From Allobogoriella alba (GTDB taxonomy: Bacteria; Actinomycetota; Actinomycetes; Actinomycetales; Actinomycetaceae): a DNA stretch of 64,000 nucleotides. Location of the stretch: assembly GCF_042665525.1 (NCBI RefSeq), contig NZ_JBHTCQ010000001.1, forward strand, positions 1,798,001 to 1,862,000. The letters run 5' to 3'. The notes under the pieces were generated by a model. That model saw nothing but the letters and a program-made list of their open reading frames with translations, did no database searches and was not told where the DNA came from. Positions 32,129 through 39,086 of this stretch are shown piece by piece; within the stretch, counting starts at the first letter, position 1; the number at the start of each line of letters is the position of its first letter. A program made the translations under genes and the position numbers.

Positions 32129-32162
32129 TTCGGGCTACGCCGAAAGGTCTGCGGCCTACGGT
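32129..32162. promoter_or_regulatory. divergent control region with inverted repeat and OsmC -10 box
   Basis: TTCGG (32129-32133) and CCGAA (32140-32144) flank GCTACG and may be an operator for the ArsR-type regulator. TACGGT (32157-32162) lies 7 nt before ATG 32170 of the OsmC-like gene, a leaderless-type -10 box. Confidence 0.45.
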
Positions 32163-32169
32163 GCGGTGC

Positions 32170-32655
32170 ATGGACCACGAGTACCGCACGAACCTGACCT
32201 GGACCGGGAGCACGGGGACCGGTTACCGCTCCTACCCGCGGACCCACCGGGTAGTCGCTCCGCCGTCCCCGCCGTTCACGCTGAGTGCCGACCCGGCCTT
32301 CCAGGGCGACCCGGAGCACCCCAATCCCGAGCAGCTGCTCGTCATGGCCGCGAGCTCGTGCCAGCTGCTGTCCTTCCTCGGCCGTGCCGCCCGGGCCGGC
32401 GTCGACGTCGTCGGCTACGTCGACCACGCCGTCGGCGTGATGCCCGAGGGCGACCTGCCTGTGCGGATCACGCGGATCGACCTGGCCCCGGAGATCCGGG
32501 TCCGGCCGGGCACCGACCATGACCTCGTCCGTGCGTTGGTCGAGAAGGCGCACGAGGGCTGCTACATCGCGAGCTCCCTGACCACCGACGTCGTCGTGAC
32601 ACCGCGTGTGGTCGACGGCGCGGTGACCCGCGAGGAAGGATCTGCGCACCCGTGA
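32170..32655 (+). CDS. OsmC-family protein
   Basis: The 161-residue protein has the OsmC/Ohr fold pattern: LSADPAFQGDPEHPNPEQLLVMAASSCQLL with the conserved Glu and Cys in SSCQ, GVMPEGDLPVRITRIDLAPEIRV, and KAHEGCYIASSL with the second Cys. The two cysteines support thiol peroxidase activity against organic hydroperoxides. ATG 32170 is supported by the -10 box. It is probably regulated by the divergent ArsR-type protein. Confidence 0.88.
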   Translation: MDHEYRTNLTWTGSTGTGYRSYPRTHRVVAPPSPPFTLSADPAFQGDPEHPNPEQLLVMAASSCQLLSFLGRAARAGVDVVGYVDHAVGVMPEGDLPVRITRIDLAPEIRVRPGTDHDLVRALVEKAHEGCYIASSLTTDVVVTPRVVDGAVTREEGSAHP

Positions 32656-32728
32656 GTCCCTGGTGCACCGCGGACGTTTCCGGCGGGGCACGATTTGGTC
32701 TCGGTTGTGACGCGGCGCACAGAAGTCC

Positions 32729-32757
32729 TTGACGGGCGCACCTCCTGAGAATACGTT
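32729..32757 (+). promoter_or_regulatory. promoter of the RpiR-ngc operon
   Basis: -35 TTGACG (32729-32734), 17-bp spacer, -10 TACGTT (32752-32757). Transcription would start near 32764. CTGAGA and TTTCAG in the leader (32778-32794) are partly inverted and could be an operator, but the symmetry is imperfect. Confidence 0.6.
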
Positions 32758-32794
32758 TCGGGCACTTTGTAGGTGGTCTGAGAGGCATTTTCAG

Positions 32795-33694
32795 ATGGCG
32801 GGAGCGCTCGACGCCGTGGACGGCACCCTCCGGGTGGCCGAGCGCATCCACGCCAACCTGCCGGCGATGTCCTCGGCCCAGGTCAAGATCGCCGAGCTGC
32901 TGCTGGAGGACCCGACGGCGCCGCTCGACCTGTCGATCACCGAGCTGGCGGACCGGGCCGGCACCTCGCCGGCCACCGTCACGCGGTTCTGCCGCCAGAT
33001 CGGGTTTCCCGGCTACGTGCAGTTCCGGGTCGGGGTGGCCACCGATGCCGCCCGCGGCGCCGTCGACGACGACGCCTGGCGCGCCGACATCCATCGCACC
33101 CTGGAGCCGGACGACACCCCCGCGGACGTCCTGCGGACCGTGCTGAGCGCCCACATCAGGTCACTGCGCGCGACCGCGAGCGTCCTGGACACGGCGCAGT
33201 CCCGGCTCGTCGCGGAACGGATCGCGAGCGCCCGGCACGTCGACATCTACGGCATCGGCGGCAGCGCGGCGCTCGCCGCCGAGATGCAGTCCCGGCTGTA
33301 CCGGATCGGGGTCAACGCCCATGCCTGGGGCGAGGTGCATGCCGGTCTTGCCAGTGCCTCCCTGCAGGACGAGGGGACCACCGCCATCGGCATCTCGAAC
33401 AGTGGCCGGACGAAGGAGACCATCGAGATGCTGGCCGGCGCCAAGTCCGCCGGTGCCCTCACCGTCGCCATCACCTCTCGCAGCGCCTCGCCCCTCGCCC
33501 AGCTCGCCGACGTCTGCCTGCTCGCGCCCGTGCCCGAGCAGTACCTCCACCCCGCCGACCTCTCCGCGAAGCACTCCCAGCTCTTCGTGCTGGACGTGCT
33601 CTACCTGCTCGTCGCCCAGCGCGACTTCACCGCCACCGCGTCGCGCATCGCGGCGTCGGCCGAGGCCGTCGCCGGGCACCGGCGCGCCGACTGA
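32795..33694 (+). CDS. MurR/RpiR-family regulator (HTH plus SIS domain)
   Basis: The 299-residue regulator has an N-terminal HTH_6 domain (SSAQVKIAELLLEDPTA, ITELADRAGTSPATVTRFCR, IGFPGYVQFRV) and a SIS sugar-phosphate domain (VDIYGIGGSAALAAEMQSRL, TTAIGISNSGRTKETIEML, VAITSRSASPLAQLAD). SIS domains of this family sense phosphorylated sugars such as N-acetylglucosamine-6-phosphate or MurNAc-6-phosphate. It is the first gene before ngcE, separated by only 40 nt, so it is likely autoregulated and controls the importer. Confidence 0.88.
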   Translation: MAGALDAVDGTLRVAERIHANLPAMSSAQVKIAELLLEDPTAPLDLSITELADRAGTSPATVTRFCRQIGFPGYVQFRVGVATDAARGAVDDDAWRADIHRTLEPDDTPADVLRTVLSAHIRSLRATASVLDTAQSRLVAERIASARHVDIYGIGGSAALAAEMQSRLYRIGVNAHAWGEVHAGLASASLQDEGTTAIGISNSGRTKETIEMLAGAKSAGALTVAITSRSASPLAQLADVCLLAPVPEQYLHPADLSAKHSQLFVLDVLYLLVAQRDFTATASRIAASAEAVAGHRRAD

Positions 33695-33734
33695 CCTCGA
33701 CCACCAGGACACCACCAAGAAAGGCCCGATCACC

Positions 33735-35147
33735 ATGACCGAGAGCACTCACAGCCGCCGCGTGTTCCTGCGCAGTGCGCTGGTCACGGCGGGAAGCCTC
33801 CCGCTCGGCCTCACCCTCGCGTCCTGCGCCACCGGCGGCGGAGGAGGCGGGGAGGAGCAGACGACAGCACCCGCCGGGGAGGTCTCGGAGGACAACCCGT
33901 TCGGCCTCGAGGCGGGCTCGAGCATCGAGGCGGTCATCTTCGACGGCGGCTATCAGACCGACTACGTCGACTTCGCGGCTGGCGTCCTGGAGGAGACCCA
34001 CGACGGCGTCACCGTCGAGGTGGCTCCGACGACCAACATCGCGCCCGAGCTGCAGCCGCGTTTCGTCGGCGGTACCCCGCCGGACCTCATCGACAACTCC
34101 GGTGCGCAGCAGATCGGGTTCAACACGATCCTCCCGCAGCTCGAGGATCTCACCGACGTCATCGATGCCCCGAACCTCGAGGGCACCACCATCCGCGACA
34201 CTCTCTACGAGGGTGCGCTCGCACCGGGAACGTTCGGCGACAAGTTCGCGGCGATCAACTACGTGCTGAGCATCTACGGTCTGTGGTTCTCCCAGAGCCT
34301 GTTCGACGAGCACGGCTGGACCCCGCCGACCACGTGGGAGGAGATCCGCGAGCTCGGTGGCGCGGCGCAGGAGGCCGGCAAGTTCCTGTTCCTGTGGGGC
34401 ACCGAGGCGGCCACGTACTACCAGACCCTCGCCATCGAGTCCGCGATCAAGGAGGGCGGCGACGAGGTCCGGCTGACGCTGGAGAACCTCGAGCCGAACT
34501 GCTGGTCGCACGACGCCGTGCAGGGTGTCTTCGAGATCATGAAGGAGATCATCGACCTCGGCTACTTCAAGCCCGGCGGCTCGGGAACCCAGTTCACCGC
34601 GGCGCAGACACAGTGGAGCCTTGACCAGGAAGCCCTGCTGTACCCGACAGGCTCGTGGATCGCCAACGAGCAGAAGGACTCGATGGCGGAGAACTTCCAG
34701 CTCACCGGCATCCCCAGCCCAAGCCTGACCGGCAGTCCGGCGATGGCGCCCCACGCGATCCACCTGACGGCCGGCGAGCCCTTCATCGTCCCGAGCGACG
34801 CAGCCAATGTCGCGGGAGGCAAGGAACTGCTGCGAGTCATGCTCTCGGCGGACGCCGTCGCCAACTTCGCCCGGGAGAAGCAGGCCCTGACGGTCGTGGA
34901 GGGGGCGCTGCCCGAGGACCCCTCGACGGCGGTTCAGTCTCAGGTCGAGATGATCGACCGTGCGGGCCCGGAGGACCGGTTCACGTTCAACTTCGTGTCC
35001 ACCTACGGCATGAACCAGGAGCAGCTGCCGATCTGGAACTCGTTCCTCGACGGCAACAAGCCGGTCGACCAGCTGACGGCCGAGCTCCAGGCCATCACCG
35101 ACCGGATCCGTGAGGACGACGCCATCGAGAAGATCGAGGTCGTATGA
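33735..35147 (+). CDS. ngcE: NgcE-like amino-sugar ABC transporter substrate-binding lipoprotein
   Basis: The 470-residue lipoprotein has a twin-arginine-like SRRVFLR start, lipobox LASC and a Gly-rich linker, then NPFGLEAG, VIFDGGYQTDYVDFA, GGTPPDLIDNSG, and a YPTGSWIANEQ segment in the C-lobe. The NPFGL and GGY segments match the NgcE family that binds N-acetylglucosamine and diacetylchitobiose. AAAGG precedes ATG 33735. ATGA overlap links it to the first permease. No ATPase gene is present, so a shared MsiK-type ATPase elsewhere is expected. Confidence 0.8.
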   Translation: MTESTHSRRVFLRSALVTAGSLPLGLTLASCATGGGGGGEEQTTAPAGEVSEDNPFGLEAGSSIEAVIFDGGYQTDYVDFAAGVLEETHDGVTVEVAPTTNIAPELQPRFVGGTPPDLIDNSGAQQIGFNTILPQLEDLTDVIDAPNLEGTTIRDTLYEGALAPGTFGDKFAAINYVLSIYGLWFSQSLFDEHGWTPPTTWEEIRELGGAAQEAGKFLFLWGTEAATYYQTLAIESAIKEGGDEVRLTLENLEPNCWSHDAVQGVFEIMKEIIDLGYFKPGGSGTQFTAAQTQWSLDQEALLYPTGSWIANEQKDSMAENFQLTGIPSPSLTGSPAMAPHAIHLTAGEPFIVPSDAANVAGGKELLRVMLSADAVANFAREKQALTVVEGALPEDPSTAVQSQVEMIDRAGPEDRFTFNFVSTYGMNQEQLPIWNSFLDGNKPVDQLTAELQAITDRIREDDAIEKIEVV

Positions 35148-36169
35148 CGACGGTCGTCCCCGCGCCCGGCGGGGGAGCGCCGTCGCCGAGCGCGTCCCCC
35201 GCCGGCCGGCGCGTCAAGTCGACGGCGGGTCGCCGGCGCAAGCTCTCGTTCGACTACGTCAGCTTCATGCTGGTGTTCCTCGGGCTGCCGCTGGCGATCT
35301 TCCTGGTGTTCGTGATCTGGCCGTTCCTCCAAGCCGGGTTCTACTCCCTGACGGACTGGTCGGGGTTCACCGCCGAGTTCAACATCGTCGGCCTCGACAA
35401 CTTCGTGTGGCTGATGAATGACCCCCGGTGGATCAACGCGGTCGGCAACAGCGTGACGATCGCCCTCGTCGTCCCGACCGTGACAATCGTCATCGCGTTG
35501 ATCTTCGCCAGCCTCATCACAGTGGGGGGCTCGCAGAGGGGGCAGGTGCGCGGCCTTGCGGGCTCGTCCTTCTACCGCGTGGTCTCCTTCTTCCCGTACG
35601 TGATCCCGGCGATCGCGGTCGCCATCATGTGGCGGCTGATCTTCGACCCGAGTGGTGGGCTGGTCAACGGCATGCTCACCGGGCTCGGTCTCGAGCAGTT
35701 CCGGGCCTTCGCGTGGCTCGGCAATGTCGGCACGGCGATGCCGGTGACGATGTTCGTGATCATCTGGGGGATGGTCGGCTTCTACATGCTGCTGTTCATC
35801 GCGGCGATCAAGGGCGTCCCGGGAGAGATCTACGAGGCCGCCCGGATCGACGGGGCGAGCCGGTTCCGCATCGCCTGGTCGATCACCATCCCGCTGATCC
35901 GCGACAACGTGCAGACCGCGTGGATCTACCTCGGGATCATGGCGCTCGACGCCTTCGTCTTCGTCCAGGCGCTGAACCCGCAAGGCGGGCCGGACAACAG
36001 CACGCTCGTGATGGCGCAGCAGCTGTTCCGTACGGCGTTCATCGACGGCCAGTTCGGCCGGTCGAGCGCGATGGGGGTGGCGATGGCGGTGGTCACGCTG
36101 GTGTTCGCCGCGCTGGTCTTCACGGTGAACCGCCTCACCGGCGGCCGCGACGAGAGGGGGCGCGCATGA
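35144..36169 (+). CDS. ngcF: NgcF-like sugar ABC permease
   Basis: The 341-residue membrane protein has a basic N-terminus and six predicted helices, with the EAA loop EIYEAARIDGASRFRIAWSI that contacts the ATPase. QGGPDNSTLVMAQ is typical of CUT1 family permeases. It partners with the adjacent NgcG-like permease and NgcE-like binding protein. Confidence 0.85.
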   Translation: MTTVVPAPGGGAPSPSASPAGRRVKSTAGRRRKLSFDYVSFMLVFLGLPLAIFLVFVIWPFLQAGFYSLTDWSGFTAEFNIVGLDNFVWLMNDPRWINAVGNSVTIALVVPTVTIVIALIFASLITVGGSQRGQVRGLAGSSFYRVVSFFPYVIPAIAVAIMWRLIFDPSGGLVNGMLTGLGLEQFRAFAWLGNVGTAMPVTMFVIIWGMVGFYMLLFIAAIKGVPGEIYEAARIDGASRFRIAWSITIPLIRDNVQTAWIYLGIMALDAFVFVQALNPQGGPDNSTLVMAQQLFRTAFIDGQFGRSSAMGVAMAVVTLVFAALVFTVNRLTGGRDERGRA

Positions 36170-37068
36170 GCACCGAGACGACGACGCCGACGTACGACGC
36201 GGCACCGGGGTCCGACAATCCCGTTCCTGCTCGCCGCGCCGGGGATGACCGGTTCGTCCCGACGGTGGCGCACGCGGTACTGGTGCTCTGGTGCGTGCTC
36301 GTCGTCGCGCCGATGCTGTGGACCGTCCTCAGCTCGTTCAAGACGAATCCGGAGATCTTCGGCGAGCCGTTCGGGCTCCCGGCGTCGTGGAGCTTCGCCA
36401 ACTACGCCGATGCGTGGACCGAGGCCGAGATCGGGCGGGCGTTCTTCAACACGGTGGTCGTGGTCGGCAGCGCGCTCGTCCTGGTCATGCTGCTCGGCGC
36501 GATGTGCGCCTACGTCCTGGGGCGTTTCGAGTTCCCGGGACGACGGGCGATCTACTACCTCATGCTCGCCGGCCTGACGTTCCCGGTGTTCCTGGCCATC
36601 GTGCCGCTGTTCTTCGTCCTGGAGAACGTCGGCCTCCGGGGCACGTTGCCCGGCCTGATCCTCACCTACGTCGCCTTCGCACTACCGTTCACGGTCTTCT
36701 TCCTCTACTCGTTCTTCCGCGGCCTGCCGGACGAGATCTCGGAGGCCGCCGCGATCGACGGGGCGGGCGAGTGGCGGACGTTCTTCCAGGTCATGCTGCC
36801 GATGGCGCGGCCGGGCATGGCGTCGGTGGCCATCTTCAACTTCCTGGGCCTGTGGAACCAGTTCCTGCTGCCCGTGGCGTTGAACACCAACGAGGAGAAC
36901 TGGGTGCTCTCCCAACGTCTGGCGTCGTTCGTCTCCGCGGCCGGGTACCGCTCGGAGTTCGACCAGATGTTCGCGGCGGTCGTCATCACCATCGTCCCGG
37001 TGCTGATCGTGTACATCATCTTCCAGCGCCAGCTGCAGGGCTCGGTGAGCCAGGGGACGATGAAGTAG
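36166..37068 (+). CDS. ngcG: NgcG-like sugar ABC permease
   Basis: The 300-residue CUT1 permease has six helices and an EAA motif in EISEAAAIDGAGEWRTFFQV. Start ATG 36166 overlaps the previous stop (ATGA). The C-terminus FQRQLQGSVSQGTMK is typical for the second permease of CUT1 systems. A perfect hairpin follows 21 nt after the stop, closing the operon. Confidence 0.85.
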   Translation: MSTETTTPTYDAAPGSDNPVPARRAGDDRFVPTVAHAVLVLWCVLVVAPMLWTVLSSFKTNPEIFGEPFGLPASWSFANYADAWTEAEIGRAFFNTVVVVGSALVLVMLLGAMCAYVLGRFEFPGRRAIYYLMLAGLTFPVFLAIVPLFFVLENVGLRGTLPGLILTYVAFALPFTVFFLYSFFRGLPDEISEAAAIDGAGEWRTFFQVMLPMARPGMASVAIFNFLGLWNQFLLPVALNTNEENWVLSQRLASFVSAAGYRSEFDQMFAAVVITIVPVLIVYIIFQRQLQGSVSQGTMK

Positions 37069-37089
37069 GTCCGGCGCAGACACGAGGAA

Positions 37090-37115
37090 GCCCCGCCGGT
37101 CCGGGCCGGCGGGGC
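37090..37115. terminator. hairpin between ngcG and tRNA-Lys
   Basis: GCCCCGCCGG (37090-37099) and CCGGCGGGGC (37106-37115) form a perfect 10-bp stem with a TCCGGG loop. It can terminate both the ngc operon and the convergent tRNA-Lys transcript. Confidence 0.8.
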
Positions 37116-37133
37116 GATCGGTGGGCTCCGAAG

Positions 37134-37206
<73 letters not shown>

Positions 37207-37221
37207 GCGCTGCGACGGTTG

Positions 37222-37251
37222 ACTCTACTGCACCGTCTCCGGGCCCTCCAA
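37222..37251 (-). promoter_or_regulatory. promoter of tRNA-Lys
   Basis: On the minus strand TTGGAG (37251-37246), 18-bp spacer, TAGAGT (37227-37222), 15 nt before the tRNA 5' end. Confidence 0.6.
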
Positions 37252-37288
37252 GCGAGATGGGGCGCGGGCAGCGGTGATGTCCGGCACA

Positions 37289-37318
37289 CGGCCGGACGGG
37301 TCACGACCCGTCCGGCCG
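37289..37318 (-). terminator. hairpin after the Gly/Arg-rich membrane protein gene
   Basis: Arms 37289-37301 and 37306-37318 form a perfect 13-bp stem with loop CACG, 18 nt downstream of the stop of the minus-strand gene ending at 37337. Confidence 0.8.
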
Positions 37319-37336
37319 AGGGGGTCGTGAGGCGGG

Positions 37337-37717
37337 CTACTTCTTGCGCCGGACGCTGCTGCGCTTGCCTCCCCGGCCACGGCCACCACCGCTGGAGCGC
37401 CGGAACCGGCCGCCGCCGGAGCCGCGCCGGCCCGAGGAGCCGAAACGGCCGCCTCCACCGCCGAAGCCGCCCGAACCGGAGCGGCGCTTGCTGCGCGAAC
37501 CGCCGCCGAACAGCCCGCCGCCCGAGCTGCGTCGGTAGCCGCTCCCGTAGCGGCGGCCACGGCGGTAGCCGTCGTCGTAGCCGCGGTCGTAGTGACCGTC
37601 GTCGTAGTAGCCGTCGTCGTAGTAGCCGTCGTGGTGGCCGCCGGACATGCGCCGGAGCCAGCTGACGATGCTGATGATGAGGAGGGCGATGAGCAGGACC
37701 CAGACCCAGCCGTCCAT
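37337..37717 (-). CDS. membrane-anchored low-complexity protein with DDGYY repeats and RGG-like tail
   Basis: The 126-residue protein has one N-terminal membrane helix (about 4-20: WVWVLLIALLIISIVSW), LRR as a stop, then a Tyr/Asp/Gly repeat region (about 28-52: DGYYDDGYYDDGHYDRGY), then an Arg/Gly/Ser-rich tail with RGG-like units (GRFGSSGRRGSGGGRF, SGGGRGRGGKRSS) ending in RRKK. By charge (LRR after the helix) the tail should be cytoplasmic, where it could bind RNA or DNA or form condensates; this is inference. ATG 37717 follows GGGAGT. I know no characterised homologue. Confidence 0.8.
   Translation of the reverse strand: MDGWVWVLLIALLIISIVSWLRRMSGGHHDGYYDDGYYDDGHYDRGYDDGYRRGRRYGSGYRRSSGGGLFGGGSRSKRRSGSGGFGGGGGRFGSSGRRGSGGGRFRRSSGGGRGRGGKRSSVRRKK
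37564..37637. repeat. 15-bp tandem repeat within the low-complexity gene
   Basis: Imperfect repeats of a 15-bp unit close to GTAGTAGCCGTCGTC (plus strand) encode the Asp-Asp-Gly-Tyr-Tyr units. Such a repeat could vary in number by slippage. Confidence 0.7.
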
Positions 37718-37826
37718 CAGGGACTCCCTTCTGGCACGCCGGACCCGCCCGGCGGCTCGTTGCCGGACATCTTGCGCCATCGCCGCGCGAAGCGGAATGG
37801 GGAGCGCTCCCCGTGACGTCTCCGGG

Positions 37827-38864
37827 TCAGGAGGTGCCGAGCGTCGAATCGCGCGCCACGAGCCGGGGCCGGATCAGCTCCGTGCCGTGGAACGGCTCGC
37901 CGGCGAGCGCCGCGAGCAGCAGCTCGGCCGCCCGCTGCCCGAGCGTCTCGAGGCGCATGTCCACCGTGGTCAGCGGGGGCCGGCTGGCCAGGGACATGAC
38001 CTGCCAGTCGTCGTAGCCGGTCACGGCCACGTCCTCCGGCACGCGCAGCCCGCGCTCGCGCAGCCGGTCGGCGCCCCCGCGGGCGAGCTGGTCGGAGGCG
38101 AAGACGATCCCGTCGACCGGGTCGGCGGCGTCGGGGCCGAGCAGCCCGTCCCCGACGAGCATGTCGACGGCGTGCCGCCCCCACCGCTCGCTCCACTCGC
38201 CGAACCGAGGCTCGCCCGCGAGCGTCATCGCGCGCGCCTCGGCCGCCGCAGCGGCGGCCTCGTGCCGCACGTGTGAGGCGCGGTGGTCGCCGCGGCCGCC
38301 GACGAAGGCCAGCCGCCGGTGCCCGAGCGAGCGCAGGTGCTCGACCACCTGGTGCATCCCGTCGGCGTCGTCGGGCACCACCGAGGCGTCCTGCGGGTCG
38401 GTGGACGGCGCGAACGCGTAGACCACCGGGCCCGGCGCCGCGACCGGCTCGCGTGGCTCCGTGGTCCGGCCGGTCACGATGATCCCGTCCACGCGCCTGC
38501 TCACCAGGGAGCGGATGTGGTGCTGCTCGCGCACCGGATCGTGCCGGGCCGTGGCGAGCAGGGCCGAGATCTGGCCCGCCAGGAGCGCGTTCTCGGCCCC
38601 GAGCACCACCGGCAGCGAGAACCGCCCGGCGTTGTCGGTGCTGAGCAACCCGACGGTGTACGTACGCCCGGTGTGCAGGGATCGGGCACCCGCGTGCGGA
38701 ACGAAGCCGAGCTTCTCGGCGGCCTCACGGACGCGCTCACGGGTGCTGTCCCGGAGCATGCCGTTGTTGTTCAGGGCCTTGGACACGGTGCTCGGGGAGA
38801 CCCCTGCCAGCGCGGCGACGTCGACGATGCGCACCGGCTCGCCGCGACGTCGTGGCTCCGTCAC
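37827..38864 (-). CDS. LacI-family transcriptional regulator
   Basis: The 345-residue repressor has the LacI HTH and hinge (VRIVDVAALAGVSPSTVSKALNN, ARSLHTGRT) and a periplasmic-binding-like sensor domain (TVGLLSTDNAGRFSLPVVLGAE, GIIVTG, LRSLGHRRLAFVGG, DGIVFASDQLARG, DVAVTGYDDWQ). GTG 38864 follows GGAGGGGGGAG. It is divergent from the GH127 operon and probably represses it in the absence of an arabinose-containing ligand. A CGTT-AACG motif occurs near both start regions. Confidence 0.9.
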   Translation of the reverse strand: MTEPRRRGEPVRIVDVAALAGVSPSTVSKALNNNGMLRDSTRERVREAAEKLGFVPHAGARSLHTGRTYTVGLLSTDNAGRFSLPVVLGAENALLAGQISALLATARHDPVREQHHIRSLVSRRVDGIIVTGRTTEPREPVAAPGPVVYAFAPSTDPQDASVVPDDADGMHQVVEHLRSLGHRRLAFVGGRGDHRASHVRHEAAAAAAEARAMTLAGEPRFGEWSERWGRHAVDMLVGDGLLGPDAADPVDGIVFASDQLARGGADRLRERGLRVPEDVAVTGYDDWQVMSLASRPPLTTVDMRLETLGQRAAELLLAALAGEPFHGTELIRPRLVARDSTLGTS

Positions 38865-38889
38865 GACTCCCCCCTCCAGCAGTTTCGCT

Positions 38890-38901
38890 CGTTTCCGAAC
38901 G
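38890..38901. promoter_or_regulatory. possible LacI operator near its own gene
   Basis: CGTTTCCGAACG has 4-bp inverted ends. Its reverse complement CGTTCGGAAACG differs by one inserted A from the motif in the GH127 promoter at 39025-39037. Confidence 0.45.
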
Positions 38902-38997
38902 GCTCGCGCGGCCCGGTCAGGAGAGTGTAGGCCACAAGCGTTCCCGACGGCGGAAACTCGCCTTAGGACGTCATTACACGAGATGGCGCCAGCGCCG

Positions 38998-39051
38998 TTG
39001 ACAGCGCCGCCAGATCGGTCCTAGCGTTCGGAAAACGTGTTCTGAACGTTC
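38998..39051 (+). promoter_or_regulatory. promoter and operator cluster of the GH127 operon
   Basis: -35 TTGACA (38998-39003), 18-bp spacer, -10 TAGCGT (39022-39027). Overlapping and following it are CGTTCGGAAAACG (39025-39037), GAAAACGTGTTC (39031-39042, palindromic with one mismatch pair) and GAACGTTC (39044-39051, perfect palindrome). Central CG and inverted symmetry are typical of LacI-family sites. Binding here would block the start of transcription. Confidence 0.65.
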
Positions 39052-39086
39052 CTGGATCGCCCCACCACCTCTCGACGAGGAGACGT

